Below, one piece after another: positions 25,853 through 38,923 of a DNA stretch of 64,000 bases. The notes beneath the pieces are model-generated. The model saw only the letters and a list, made by a program, of their open reading frames with translations, did not search any database and was not told where the DNA came from. This stretch comes from Atherinomorus stipes (taxonomy: Eukaryota > Chordata > Actinopteri > Atheriniformes > Atherinidae), in contig JALJCO010007076.1 of the NCBI GenBank assembly GCA_023101725.1, forward strand, positions 186,001-250,000. Direction: 5' to 3'. Made by a program: the position numbers and the translations under genes. How positions within the stretch are numbered: position 1 is the first letter of the stretch; each line of letters opens with the position of its first letter.

Positions 25853-26249
25853 TCACCAGTCACTTTCTGTACTGCTTATCCAGCTCAGGGTCGTGGGGGT
25901 TGCTGGAGCCTATCCCAGCTATATCAGGCGAGAGGCGGGGTGCACCCCGGACAGGTCACCAGTCTGTCGCAGGGCCAACACAGAGAGACAGACAACCATT
26001 CACACTCACATTCACTCCTAGGAGGAATTTAGAGTGATCAATTAACCTGACATGTATGTCTTTGGACAGTGGGAGGAAGCTGGAGTACCCGGAGAGAACC
26101 CACGTGTACACGGGGAGAACATGCAAACTCCACACAGGAAAGCCACTGTTGGAATTGTTCAAACCCCCTCCCCAGCCGGGAATCGAAGTACTGTAGCAAC
26201 CTTCTTACTGTGAGGCTGCGGTGCTAACCACCACGCCACCGTGCAGCCC
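25853..26249 (+). mobile_element. ~390-bp retroposed fish repeat, copy 2
   Basis: Same family as 11258-11644. Bounded by a perfect 15-bp duplication ATTAATAAAGTAATT (25838-25852 and 26250-26264). Starts TCACCAGTCACTTTCTGTAC and ends CCACGCCACCGTGCAGCCC. The two copies have nearly equal lengths (397 and 387 bp) and the same first and last blocks. The intact long duplication suggests a fairly recent insertion. Confidence 0.85.
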
Positions 26250-26264
26250 ATTAATAAAGTAATT

Positions 26265-29200
26265 CAAGTAGGTAAAATTACGTTAACCTGTCCAAAAGTG
26301 AGGGCATGGAGATCCACAGAAAGAGAGGGTGAAGCAGATGTTTGGAAAAAGAGACCAAACAGATCCAGAGATATACATTTTCCCACTGGTAGGTTTGATT
26401 CAGGCAACAAAGCCACAGGACCAGACAGATATGATACAGTGATATATGATACACCTTTATTGGTGGACACATGTCTGAATTTTTTTTTTTTCATCACGTC
26501 AACAAGATGTTTACACAGAACAAAACTTAAACAGTACACACATGAAATATGCTCACTTTTCCATTATTGCTATCTTACCCTCTCAAACACACACTTACAT
26601 ACAATATATCATGGACTATATACTATACTTGATTCCTCAGAGTTCCAGATTTAGTTTTAATGTATGAAAGAGTTTTTCAGTCTTACTTTATTGTACTTGG
26701 AACTTGGTATCTTCTCTTAATGGTAGGAACTCAGATGTTTTGGATCAGATGTTATGTCTCAGCACATTTTCTGATGTTTCATACCGTGAATTTGTATCAT
26801 GATCCACTATGAGTACACCTTTGTACTCGGTAGAATTACAGTATTGTAGGATGGCAGAAGAAGACAGCAGAACTTACTCGCCTGAAAGACCTAAGGCATA
26901 GGGGAAATAGATCTTTTGTCCAGTTTTTCTTTTCTTTTTTTTCTTTTTTTAATGGATCATTTCAATGTGATCTTTCCCAGACAATAGCTGGTCAGATGAC
27001 ACTGAACAGCTGCCCACAAGATAGTTTTGGTGAACAGAACAGAGCATTTCATACCTTTCTGTGCCAAGACAGCTCAGATAAGTTCAGAGTTTAGAAGGAA
27101 TGAGCAATGAGTTTAATACTTTTGTGCATTTCTATCTTGTTAGATTTGACTAGAGCTTTAAATTCTCATTGGCTGTACTGTTGTAATCTACATAAAAAGT
27201 AAAACTGCAGAGTAAAATCATTTTCCAGTTTAATCAGTTTTGCAGAAAGGCTGCCCGGTGGTTAGTTGTGTGATAATTTCACCACTAGTTGAAAGGAGTA
27301 ACTTTGTCTGTCATCTGCTGAGGGCTAAGCCCCCCTGTTTTGAAATCCTAGAGAAGTCTCTGGATCTTTGAATACAGTTGTGCCATCAGGGAAGAAAAGA
27401 GGAGGCTACTTACATCCTCCCATCTCCACCTCATTCTTACTAGAATAGCTTTATCAGAGTAGGGGACTAAACTTCTTCAATTAATCTTTCCTTATTGAAA
27501 TATACAAATATAAATGCTTTCGTACCATCACCCTATCAAATGCAAAACCAGTTCTCTTCTTTTTTGTGTTTTATATTCTGTTAGCATCTAGCATGAGTCT
27601 CTGCTGACACTGCTGACTACCCTAGTCAGTTCTCTTTGGTGTGAACATGTGACCAAACATGGAAAGACCCCCCCCCCCCCCCTACACACACACGCACACA
27701 CACACAGTTACAGTCTGTCCATAACTCTTGTCATGTCCCTCTGGTTCCATCAAAACAGGGTTGACAGGGAGTTCATGTTTGAAGGTGTGAAAATCTGAAG
27801 TACCTTGCGTATCGCTGAGTGCAACTCTTCAGCATGTGAATGAGTGACAGGTTGCTCACTGCTTCATACTTTATTTATCCGAGTGTGTGCATGTGTGTGT
27901 GTCCAGCTATGGTCCAGCAAATACATGTGCATCACAGATATGTGTCCCAAGGGGTCCTACTATTAGATGGCCTTTATCACCATGGACTCCCTGTCTGCAT
28001 GTGATGCTGTATGCTTAGGTTTCACAATGGGAGCTTGTCACCAAGCATCATCTGAATATTCCCACTCATTACTTATGCTCATCAGTTCTCTTCACAGAGA
28101 CTACACCAATATGTTCTACATTGTATTGCTTATCATGAGCATAATAGGTTACATCTGACTGTGATTATGTACACTTTGAAAAAAAAAGGGAGGTTAGGGT
28201 TGTTTTCTCATATTAATCTACATATTTTAGAGCAGTTTTAACAGAAGAACTGGGATCTGTATTTAAAAACACATCGGATCCAGGATATGATGCAAAACCT
28301 ATGTTGTGGACTATTTGTGAAAAAGTGATTAGACAAATGAACCAAACAAAAAAACATCCAAACAGCTCGTCATTCAGCCCATTGAGCCTCAGATGTTCAT
28401 ATTTTAATTTTCGAGTCAATCACACAAGCCAACATCTACACACCCAACCTGCTCTCTGCGAGTTTCTGAATAACTAGTTTTGGTAGTGACACATGAGCTC
28501 AAACAGGTACTGCAATCAGCCATTACTTTGAACTCAGGAGCTGTTGAGTCTGAACAAAGTCACACTTGGCTGAATCATGCATTTGCATTCTCACAAACAT
28601 ATTTGTTAAACAACCACAAAGTGAAATTAATTTAATTTTCCCATTCTTCCCACACAGGAGAACAAACGGTACGATCCTTGTGCCAGTTTCCCACATGTCT
28701 ACGCCATTTTAGTGTATTGCAGCAAGGGCAAAACATTTCACTCTGTAGGACAGAAAAACAAGATTCATAACATTTAGAAAACTACAGTTTGTCTATTTTT
28801 AGGCAAAACATGTTTTCCCAAAAAGTTTGATTTTAATAATTAAACCAAGTAGTTTTGGTGCCTAAATCTAACCAAGAAAAACGTATGTACTTATGTTAAA
28901 AAAAACTGGATCAGATAAGAGTAGCTCAGCAATCGTTCTTTTTTCAGATATTTACTTTTTAAAGTGTAAAACACTCTTTTTCAAACTGTTAAATGGAAAT
29001 GTGACTCTGCACAATTGTTTTTACAAAAACAGAGTCTGAAGCTGTTTCATCAACTGCCATGAGACTGAGTTGGTTGTGCAGGTCGAGATCTGAATGCTCA
29101 GCCTGAAACTCATCACACAGGTTAATGAATAGTGACAATTAGCCTACAGCAAAATTAATTACAGACTTCTACGATCAAGCTGTAGGATCCTCTTAAAGAT

Positions 29201-30000
29201 TGCAAGGCATGCTTTGCTCTTTGTAGTCTGGCATGATTCCTCAGGTGTCTGTGGCAAAGCTGTGACACTTGACTGACAAATACACTTTTTCTTTCAACAC
29301 ACTTGAACACATTTGATTTAGAAATGAAAAAAAGGTGCTGACTTTAAAGCTTAAATCAACTTTAGTATTATTTATGAATCTTATTTTCTGCTATTCAGAG
29401 TACAGCTTTTTATGCGGAGATGATAACTGACTAATCAACACTCTGCAATGTTTCACCATCACCCTATCCAGCTTTGGCTGGAAACTTCAGCTGAGGTTTT
29501 TACCTAAATATGTATGGGATAGCATTGGTTCTACAGTTCTACCTCCAATGAAAAAACAATAAAAGTGAGCCATACTGAACTGTACTGCAGTGTACGGTAC
29601 CATGTTATGGAAAAGTACCACCAGCTGGATTCTATTTAGAACAGTAGTTCAGATTTTATTTTGCATAAATATTTGCATACAACTTTCAATCTTTAACCTG
29701 GTAAGTTTCTAAAAAAGTTAAAAAGATGGTTTCCAGCCTTAATCTATATAGTCAATTTATGTAATTGTATTTGTGTTGTTATAGGCGATTTGCAAACAGT
29801 AAAAACATTTCAAATGAAGCGTCAATTTTAGGTCAAACTGTAATTCTTCAAATTGTAATGATGATGTGGCATATAAATATTCATACCTCTCCAGCTGAAG
29901 CCGATGAAAAGTAAAATTCCTTTACTTTAAGTTCAGGTATGATAAATTTAGGTAAGTTTGTTTGTATGTTTTGTTTGATTTGAAGCCCATATTGGTGTTA
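26265..30000. other. Intergenic, no gene recognised
   Basis: All frames short. Holds the C15/CA tract at 27668-27707. The 137-codon plus frame 26241-26654 begins inside the retroposed repeat and has no domain. No exon-like segment with splice sites is recognised. Confidence 0.55.
27668..27707. repeat. Poly-C tract and (CA)n
   Basis: C15 followed by about twelve CA units with one CG interruption. Confidence 0.92.
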
Positions 30001-30004
30001 TAAT

Positions 30005-30130
30005 GTGAGAAACCCAAGAGGGCCCCACACAAAAAGCCCAGTATGAGCCCATGCCCAGATGGTACCCATCTAGCCTGGACATACAGTATCCCAGGTGGGG
30101 CCCATATACGCATGCTGGCTGGGTTGTTTA
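30005..30130. repeat. GGGCCC-rich fish repeat fragment
   Basis: Recurrent blocks: GGGCCCCAC, AGCCCAGTATGAGCCCATG, ATGGTACCCATCTAGCCTGG, CCCAGGTGGGGCCCATAT. This spaced GGGCCCA wording matches tandem fish repeats I remember (TGGGCCCCACCTGGG units). Only a few diverged units remain. Confidence 0.42.
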
Positions 30131-30243
30131 AGTGGCAACGGGCAAAAATGTGGTCTGTGGCAAGCTGTCCTCCGGGATTACATGCAAGCAGAAGAGGGGT
30201 GAGTGGGAGAGTGTGTGACGCGCTCAATGCTGTGGGGTCAGAG

Positions 30244-30671
30244 TAGTGCTAGGCGATATATCAATATGAAAAATATATCAATATACTTTTGAATGAGATA
30301 TGGAATTGGACCATATCGCACATATCAACATATGGAGTTCAATGTTTGTTCGTTTTGTCTTTGAACTATATAAATGATAACCTTACTAGGGTTTGTTACA
30401 TTTAATCCTATGTCATGTTCCCTACTTGCATCTGCGAGTATTATTATGTACAGTATTATACAGTATTTATGTTTACATTTTATCATTCTTTGAACAGCTG
30501 AGCATTATTTCATCCGGTCGGTTTAAATTAAACTACTTGTAATGTCATATTTGGCTCTGACTGCAACATTTGCTCTCACTTTGCGATAAAAATATTGGGA
30601 TACATATCGTATATCGATGTTCAGCCTAAATATAATGAGATATTACTTTTGGTCCATATTGCCCTGCCCTA
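30244..30671. mobile_element. hAT-like non-autonomous element, 428 bp
   Basis: Ends TAGTGCTAGGCGATAT (left) and, complemented, TAGGGCAGGGCAATAT (right), 12 of 16 matching and close to the fish TAGGGCTGGGCGATAT terminus. Flanked by 8-bp duplications GGTCAGAG (30236-30243) and GGTCAGAC (30672-30679), 7 of 8 identical, the hAT size. The interior is rich in ATATCG/CGATAT and has no coding frame. Confidence 0.75.
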
Positions 30672-33600
30672 GGTCAGACTTGCACACACAAGCCGAAATA
30701 AGAAGTGGTCCAACATGAAGTTAGATGTGAAGCGATGTGCAACAACACAATAGGCTACTACAACAGTATGCTGATCGGCACGCAAAGACTCGGTGCATTT
30801 CCACCACTACCTACTGGCAAAGAGAGATGATTTGTGTCAGTTGGGTTGAACAATCTGGTAGTCTGTGATCCCGTGGAGGATACAGTCATTAAATGCGTAA
30901 TCCCCAATCTTGAATGAATCTACAGAATTCAGTTGGTTGCTGTGAACTCCTCAGTCTTTTTAAAATGCAACAACTGTGACATGTAATGTGTCCCCAGCAT
31001 AAGCTGGACAATAAGAGGGGGATGTCAAAGATGACAAGGAACCAATGAATCAACAAGTTTTCTGCAGGAAACAGTTGTGATCATTTTTTTTCCCTGTAAA
31101 GCAGTGACTGACACTTATTACATCACACACATGCTGTAAATCATATATCATTATTTGAAATTAAGTATGTTTTATGCAGGTATGAGTTAAAGTGAACTTC
31201 TATGAAATGACCTTTTCTGCTCATGTCACTTTGTCAAATTGCACAAACAGTGATTACCTAAGAGGCAACAGCTGTGACCTACATACCACAGCAATACACT
31301 GCAAAAATTCAGAAACTACTAAATACAAACTCTCCCTCAATTCCAAACAGCAAGGGAACAATGCCAAATATTCAAAAGAGTGTTAAAGGGAAGACAATGT
31401 ACTGCTGCGGCATGTTCCTGCTATCTCCTGCACCCTCAAAGGAATGGCATTCATTTGCCTGAGTACAAAGTGTACCAGAAGAGAGAAACACAAGGAGGTG
31501 GAACCACAAAACCCCCACACAAGATTTAAAGAGCAGCAGAGGTGATGAGAGGCTAAATAGCAAGAAAAATCAGATGTGTCTATTTTACACTCAGCATTTC
31601 CCTCTGTGACACCAAGAGAACATGGGTCTGTTGGTAAATGCACACCAAACCAGCAATTTTTTGGTTTTGGTTATTTTGATTGCACCAAAGCCACACCCTG
31701 GTGTGTTTCGATATCAGTTCTTGTCTCTGCCCTCCAAAGAATCTTCCATTGCTGACAAGCGTCCAAGACGAGTTCTGTTGAATGTCAATACGACACAATC
31801 CACACTCTGATATGGCAACAAACAGAGTCAGGAGTATGCATAGGTTATGATAACTGATGCAGACACAAAAGTCACATGGGATTTGTCAAGTGGAACCACA
31901 GTATAATTGCAGACAACACTGCACATGAACTCAAATGCAAAAATTTGAGCTTCATTCTTTGCTCTGAAAAGAAAAAGAAAAAAACTCAAATAAATAAACA
32001 AACCCATAACATCTCTACGTCAAGCCTTGCACCTGCTAGCTCTCCAGAAGCAGACCAAAATATACATGGAATGGAGGAAGAGGATGGATGTAGGCCTATG
32101 CATGTTTGACATGGAGCAAAAATGAGTCTTTAGCCAGAAAAATTTGTGTGTTTTAGGGAAACTTATGCAAGATGCAAGAACTTTATTCTTGTTCTTGAGG
32201 CCAGAAGAACAACATGACGTCATTTTTTTCTCGCAGACCCGATTGAGGACAGCTTGCAGCTTGTTCTAGACCACTCGGCAGAGCAGAATTTTCTTCTCGT
32301 GGAGCTCCGAGAAGTATCGTGTGATTGGTCAGACACTGGAGGTGGGCCGGGTTGACATGGAGACACTTCAAGGAGAGTTGTTACTTCCACATTTCTGCAG
32401 ATGCGAGGTTGAGCGGAGAGTTTTAATGAACAGCTGATCAGGGACGTGAGAAAATACGAAAATGTGAACAACACACACATCATTTAAATACATGGACATC
32501 ACCGTGTTCACAACCCCAGCAAGACGGGAAAATTACTCTAATTTTGCAGAAATCTACCGAATACAAGATTTAAACTTCATATTTGTGGTATCAGTTCCGA
32601 TGCTGGATGAGTGAAGTCTCCAGAGCAGGGATAACTAATTCAGTACTCGGGGCTACTAACCTGCCGGTTTGCATGCCTTTCATGTGCTTAACGGGTTAAG
32701 CGAGATAGCTGATAGATTGTTGGGGACCCCCTCTTTTTCACTGAAAACATAGCACCAATGGGAAAAAGTAAATATATAAACATGTAAACTTGTAGACTTG
32801 GGTTTGTTTTGTGCTCTTGGTGGACAGTTGGCACCTTGCCATGAAGATTTATGAACATGTGTTATAGATTTTGGTGTATGTACACTTAAAGGGAAAAAAT
32901 AAAGACACTTGAGGGGAAGCAGTTGGGCTGTTGTAGCTACATGGCTTGAACCTCTAAAATCCATGGCTATGCTAATGGTTCTGTTAAGTTGTACATGATA
33001 TGCACATGTACTCGATGTGTGTTAACATCCTTTCTGTGACATAGCAATGCAGTTAAAGTTTATGGACATCAGTTTTGCAAGAATAAAAAAAAAAGAACCT
33101 ACAAATGGGACATGCAGTTTGTCATAAGAATAATTACCTAGTTGACAGAGCAGATTTACTTGTGAAGGAGACGTGCTGCTGGCACTCTCTAAAGTACACT
33201 TTGTATCTCATCCATGCTACTCAACTCTGAAGTTAAAGTAGATGTCAATCCACACTTTCATGACAGTAAGTCTCCATCTGCTGAAGAAACTGGTATTTCT
33301 AGGTTCAAGCGTGAACTTGAAACTAAATTTTTGGTTCACAACCAGCTACTTAATTTTCAGTCCCATAAAATCAACAGAAATCCTTCTCCAACTTGCATCT
33401 ATCCATAGGTCAAGCCCGTAAATACTCTTGTTCTTCACTGCCAGCCTTGTCTAGACTTCACCGGGGGATATTCTCATGTGATCTGTGGCTTTACTACCAA
33501 TGAAAAATTATTAGACAGGCAAGGGCTAATTACCAAAGATGCTTGACATATTTCTTCAGCTTCTCTTGTGTTGTGCAACCAACTGCAGCAGGCAGTAGCG

Positions 33601-33961
33601 GATCCCAGGTGTGATTGTGTGTTGTACTGTGAGTGTGCAGGGTGTGCTCAGTTAATCTCCCTCGGATAAATACAGTAAAGATGAAGTTAAGATTCTAAGA
33701 CCATAGTAGAAGTTGGTCCAAGGAGTGTCCTGATTCTCAGGGATATCCCTGTCTGGTGTTCACCTAAGCTTGGTAAACATACAGCAGTAGGCTCTGACTC
33801 ATACTGCACACTGTGACTATGGTTCCTTTTACAATGACACACCAGTGTACACTTTATAAAGCATTTGCACATCACCAGTGATTCATAAAATAAGTGGATC
33901 AAATCAGAAATAATATGTAAATGTAAGAGGGATATTTTGCTGCCACAAGAAGTGTCACAAG

Positions 33962-33988
33962 AAAAAAAAAAAAGGGGGGGGGGGGGGG
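33962..33988. repeat. A12 then G15 homopolymer pair
   Basis: Twelve A followed immediately by fifteen G. Confidence 0.95.
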
Positions 33989-35889
33989 CACTTTTGAGGC
34001 TTTGAGGGAGGTGAAGGTGGGTCATCCTCAAAAGAACTGACACTGGTAGTTTTTACAGCCGTGGCTCTACTGCTTCAGCTTCCATTATTTATGCTCCACT
34101 CAGCCGCTTTAATCCGGCCCAGACTGCTCACCTTACTTGTTACGCATTCATTCACAGTGGAGCTTACACAAACAGTGTCAGGGAAAGAGAGCGCGTCCTG
34201 CCTTTGGATGAACACACTCATTCTTCAGTACCTTATGACAGTTTTATCCAGTGTGTAAAGCAGCAAACGTGGCTGTTCACCAACTTTTTGCAAAGATTTA
34301 TGAGACATTTTGCATGTAGGAGAAGTAGTTTGATGTATGTGTTGTTGTTTATGAATTCCCAAGGTGTAGCCTGCAAATGAATGAGTGTTTAGCTATTTTA
34401 AAGCCAATTTCAAGTTGATTGAACTTTTCAGTTTAGTTTTTTTTCCATGTCTTATGCAAGTTGAGCATGTATTGTGCATGTACACTCATCAGTGTGTGTT
34501 AGAGGATACCCTGGCCTTTGAAACCAATCGGCACTCCACCCTCCTCTGCAGCAGTAACATACTATTCCCATCAGGTTTCTTTTATTTGTACTCGCACATA
34601 CCTTTTTAACGTTCCTGCTCTGCTTCCCATAAAATTCAGATGTTAGATGTCTCTCTTTTCATGTGCCAAATTAGCTTGGAGTGCTGGTAGCTTGTATGAA
34701 TACAAAAACACACAAACACCACTTGTACGAGCTAATGCCTTGGAGCGATGGGTGATACTTGCTCTGTGGTTAAGGGAAGCTTGCTTGTTTTTTTTACGAT
34801 GAGCGCGATAATTAGTGTATTTTCACTTGCAGACTCAAACCTGCAAGTTGCACAAATGCATGCTCATTGTGAGTGCTTCTTGTTTGTTTGATCAAGCAAA
34901 CTGTATTAGTTATGTAATTATTCATTTTGGTAAAACACACTTTGTTCATTCAGGCCCGAGGTTTGCAAATTTACTCACTTTTGGGGCATCTGATTATCCA
35001 GCGCCTGCCAAAGATGAATTGACAGGCTAAACTATGGGCTGTTTGAATGTCATGGCTATATTTATCCAGTGACAGACAGACAGAGACACACTGTGTGCCG
35101 CTGTCTGTCCCCTTTGAGAATGGGGTTTGGAATGCCACCACATAACCCAAAAACTAGGCCAAGCACAGATGGACCGACTGCTTTTCAGGCGTGCCGACAT
35201 GTCAGAGGCTGTCATTGTGTTGCATAAATGACCCCCTGTGTGTTAAAGCTTAAATTCACAACTCAAGCAGCACTATCTTTGGCCTGTATAAAAGGCAGAA
35301 GCAATTTGAACTGAACTGAGTCAAATCAAATCAGAAAGATCTAATTATACTATTTATATACAAAAGCCTTTAGTCGAGCTGATGCAAAGATTGGGAAATG
35401 AATAAAATAATTCCTAAGGGGACAATGCAAAAATGTATACAGTTCGTGGAGTTAAGACATTTTACTATTGCATTTTTTCAAATAAAACGGACTCCAACTG
35501 AGTGGGAAATCCAATACGAACTACTTTTTCTATTAAATAATTAAAGTTCTTCACACCGTAGACCCTCAGCATCTGACAGCCTTGTCTCCTTCCTGCTGAG
35601 TAGCTCCATCATCCTTTCATCCCTCTGACCCATTTATCTCCAGGACTCTGCACAGGTAAATCTGTGCTGATATCATTATATTCCCATTAAAGCTCCCTAG
35701 AGTATCGAGGGCAGCCAAATCTAGGCCAAGCAACCCTCCTATTCCACAGAGAAGAGGAAGAATTCAAGAGGAAGTGAAAGGGCATTGGGTGCGTTACAAA
35801 ACATTACTCTGCAAAGGAGTTAAATGGGAAAGTTTAAATGTTATGGTTGAATAGTTTCAGGTTACATCTGGTTTGATGGGATGAATAAA

Positions 35890-36140
35890 ATCAACATTTG
35901 GAAGCCGTTCTTCTGCAGATGAGTGCATATATCATATTGAAGCTCCTCGCTTTGTAGCTCTACATGGCTATTTAGTACCAATAAAAAGCATTCACGTTGC
36001 AATTGAATTTACTATCATGGATGGTAAAAAGGAGCAGCCATCTGTCAAGCTGCATCTCCTCTGCAATTAGAAGCTTGTCTCTCATGTTATTTCCCTAGTT
36101 CTATCTTTATGAAAAGCAAATTAAGTGCTTGGGTATTGTT
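35890..36140. other. Candidate conserved non-coding element
   Basis: About 250 bp of complex, repeat-free sequence (GAAGCCGTTCTTCTGCAGATG, GGCTATTTAGTACC, TTGCAATTGAATTTAC, CTCTGCAATTAGAAGC, GCAAATTAAGTGC). It has several ATTA cores, a CTATTTAG MEF2-like word and an octamer-like TATGAAAAGCAAATTA. No protein frame. Regulatory function is a guess. Confidence 0.2.
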
Positions 36141-37219
36141 TTAACTTTAACGATGCAATGTATCATTTCAGGTCCCTCCTCATGTATACAACATGAGTAA
36201 ATCTGTGCAGTTGTGTATCTATTTCTCCGATTATCCTCAGCTGTCTGGTTCTGACTGCCTTTCTGCCTTCATGCAGCAGGGAACCCATTTAAGGCAGTCT
36301 GATATTTACATGGAGTTGCCTATTAGTGTTTAAACTAAATATTACTACAACTAAGATCCACAGACACTGACCAGGCCGAGGCGCCGGCAGCTGCCACTCC
36401 CCTTCCTTTCTCCATGTCTCGCTTTTTTTTTTTTTGCTCTGCTTTTCTGTCTCCCCCCTCGGTGTCTGGTGTTCTCTCTCTTGTGTGTTTGTGTGTGTGC
36501 AATGTACAAGGATGAATTCAGGCAGCCAATTATGGCTAGAGCAAGGCGGAGCAGAAGTGACAACATGTAGTAAAGAGCACACAGCCCACTGTCTGGAAAG
36601 ACTGAGAGAAAAGACGGTGAGAGAGGATAAAAATGAGGAAAGAAGATATAAAAAGAGACTGACAAAGATTGAAGGAATAATAAAAGACCAAAATAGGCAC
36701 AGAGACAATCCCAACAGATACATGTGGAAGACAGACAACATACAAAATTAGCTTGTGGAGAGCAACACACATGACTAAACACAAGACGAGAAATTTATAT
36801 GCATCTTTTGCCGTGAGGGTTTCTTCGAAAGAGTAACCACACAGTGCATTTGCTTTGTGCCCACAGACAAGGCACTGTTTGAAGTAGCACATCCTTCAAC
36901 TACAGCACGTTAAATCTTTAAGTGGAAGTCATATTTTACTTCAGTAGAGTACAACACATGCCCATGGAGGCCAAATATACAGTACAGTTAGTGTTTTTCC
37001 AAATTGTTTGCATTACAACTTTGATTAAAGTTTTCTTTTTAATTCTCATAAAGAAAAAAAGTGAAAAGTCACATGTGCATGCACATTTACCCCTTTAGCA
37101 CATAAATAAGCACTGGTGCTACTATTTACATTCACAAGTCAAATAATTAGCTCATTGAGATGCATCACAAAACAAGTGATACCCAAGATAAAGTTGTGGA
37201 GATTAATCAGGGTCGGGTT

Positions 37220-37220
<1 letters not shown>

Positions 37221-37266
<46 letters not shown>

Positions 37267-37282
37267 TGTGTGTGTGTGTGTA
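37221..37282. repeat. (TA)n plus (TG)n microsatellite
   Basis: About 45 bp TA repeat with one G interruption, running into TG repeats. Confidence 0.95.
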
Positions 37283-37489
37283 TAAGAATATCAGAAACCT
37301 TAAATTGCACAGGGCACCATTAAATTAAAGCATATGGTCAGCCTGGAGATGGCCATCTACCAAAAGCTGGAAATCTCCACAGCACAGACTGGTGTATTTG
37401 TCTGTAGTATAAGCCAAACACTCTGAACTATACTCTATGGAAAAAAACAAAACAGAAAACATTTTTCATATAAAAGTGACCCAAAATGA

Positions 37490-37666
37490 ATGTGGGATAC
37501 TCAGCAAACACACAGAAGAATGTTATCTGATCAAAGGAGACAAACTGAACTTTTTGGCCATCCAGGAAAATGCTACCCGACACCTCTCATCATAAAGAAA
37601 ACCATACACACAGTGAAGCATAGTGGTGGTAGCATCATGCTGTGGCCATGTTTTTCATGGAGACCG
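37490..37666 (+). pseudogene. Tc1-like transposase fragment, 5' of insertion
   Basis: The plus-strand frame includes ELFGHPGK and HTVKHSGGSIMLWPCF, close to the Tc1-family ELFG...TVKHGGGSIMLWGCF segment that precedes the second catalytic Asp. It is truncated on the left (no start, no DNA-binding domain seen) and is cut off by the MITE at 37667. Dead copy. Confidence 0.75.
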
Positions 37667-38223
37667 AGGGGCCGTTCACACGAGGACGATTGCGGGTGAA
37701 AATGGCAAAATATTTTATCAGAAGCGCCTTTTGTTCACACGGCAACGGCGTTGTTCTGGGTTGAAGACGCAAAAATCTGAAGACTCTTTCCAAAGTGGAA
37801 TTCCTGTGGACGCAACACTGTTGCGCCCTCGTCTGCACGGTCCTGACGCTGTGCTCACGTCGCATGCGCGTGATGTCACACGATACAGGAAAAACAACAT
37901 CGTTTGGAGAAGTAATTCTACCTCCTCACCTGTCCACACAAATAAAATATTGTTCCTCCTCACCGCCGTATAGTTGTTTTAATTTTGAAGCGAACAGAGA
38001 CGAACGATTGTTCGCATGCACATGGACATGGTGGTGTTCTGTCACAGCACCACCTACTGTAAAGGCCTGGCGTGCAGATCCAATCAAATTCCATACACGC
38101 TTGCGTCCTCGTATGCACGCAGATTTCTTCATGACAATGCTCGTGTGAACGCGGCTAAAAAGATGAAGACGAGACGCCACTTTTGCGTCTTCCCTTTTGA
38201 TCGTCGGCGTGTGAACGTAGCCT
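37667..38223. mobile_element. MITE with GTTCACACG ends, nested in Tc1-like copy
   Basis: Imperfect 24-bp terminal inverted repeats, 19 of 24 matching (left 37667-37690 AGGGGCCGTTCACACGAGGA..., right 38200-38223, complement AGGCTACGTTCACACGCCGA...). Further GTTCACACG/CGTGTGAAC words lie inside both ends as subterminal repeats, and it is much richer in CpG than its surroundings. It splits the Tc1-like transposase into two. No clear target duplication was found, so the superfamily (Harbinger or hAT) is open. The overlapping open frames of up to 144 codons are not recognised. Confidence 0.7.
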
Positions 38224-38372
38224 GAGAAAATGGTGAAACTTAGAAAATTATAGATGTTGTTTAATAGAATAAAATTCTTCAGGAAAATCTGTTTGGGTCT
38301 GACAGAGATGTGAGCCCAGGGCAGCAGTTTACCTGCCAGCAGGACAATGACCCTCATCATACAACTAAAGCA
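38224..38372 (+). pseudogene. Tc1-like transposase fragment, 3' of insertion
   Basis: At 38337-38372 the plus strand reads QQDNDPHHTTKA, matching the Tc1-family QQDNDPKHTSK block around the second catalytic Asp. This is the block expected after the GGGSIMLW part found at 37610-37660, so the two fragments were once one gene. Both are decayed. Confidence 0.75.
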
Positions 38373-38374
38373 AG

Positions 38375-38887
38375 TAGTTGAGGAGGGAGGAATGTTTTGA
38401 TGTGACAGGCTTCATTTCAGCAACACCCCCCAAAACATGGCTGCGATAATGGTGTACAATACTGTGTAGGAAAAAAGACAGCGTCTCATAACGTATCTCA
38501 GGACACAAGTCCCCCAGTGTCCAGCACTAAACACAAAGATTATTATTTATAGTCCACTCCAGACAAACAGTTGCCAGGAGCAAATCTTTAACATTTTCTT
38601 TTGAATGTCAATTAATCCCGAGGCCCAAATGTTCCACCTGACCTCAGACAGTCCTGACAGTGACATCGGACCTGACCCTGTCTTGTATGTAATGGGGGAG
38701 AGAGTGAAGTGGAGAGAAATCACCTGGAATCTTGTTAGCTTCAGTAGCTTTGTTTGGAGCAGTGTGCACTCCAGATCCCAGGGGAGGAACTGTGGTTCGG
38801 ATTAGTTAACCCTGCCTCACCCAGGTTACCATTCGGCCTTATCCCCGCAGCATAAGCCTTTAATGAGTTCACTACCTTCTTCTCTGG

Positions 38888-38923
<36 letters not shown>

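Larger units (their letters stand above)
30680..37200. other. Intergenic, no gene recognised
   Basis: 6.5 kb without a recognisable exon. Contains an A12/G15 tract at 33962-33988 and a candidate conserved element at 35890-36140. The stretch 32200-32640 is richer in CpG than its flanks (TGACGTCA, GGTGGGCCGGGTTGAC) and could be a decayed repeat or a small regulatory region. Confidence 0.5.

Noticed and set aside
36289..36892. Overlapping 118-150-codon minus-strand frames
   Set aside because: Leu/Ser-rich translations of purine-rich DNA in several frames at once, with no domain. Typical of composition bias, not coding.
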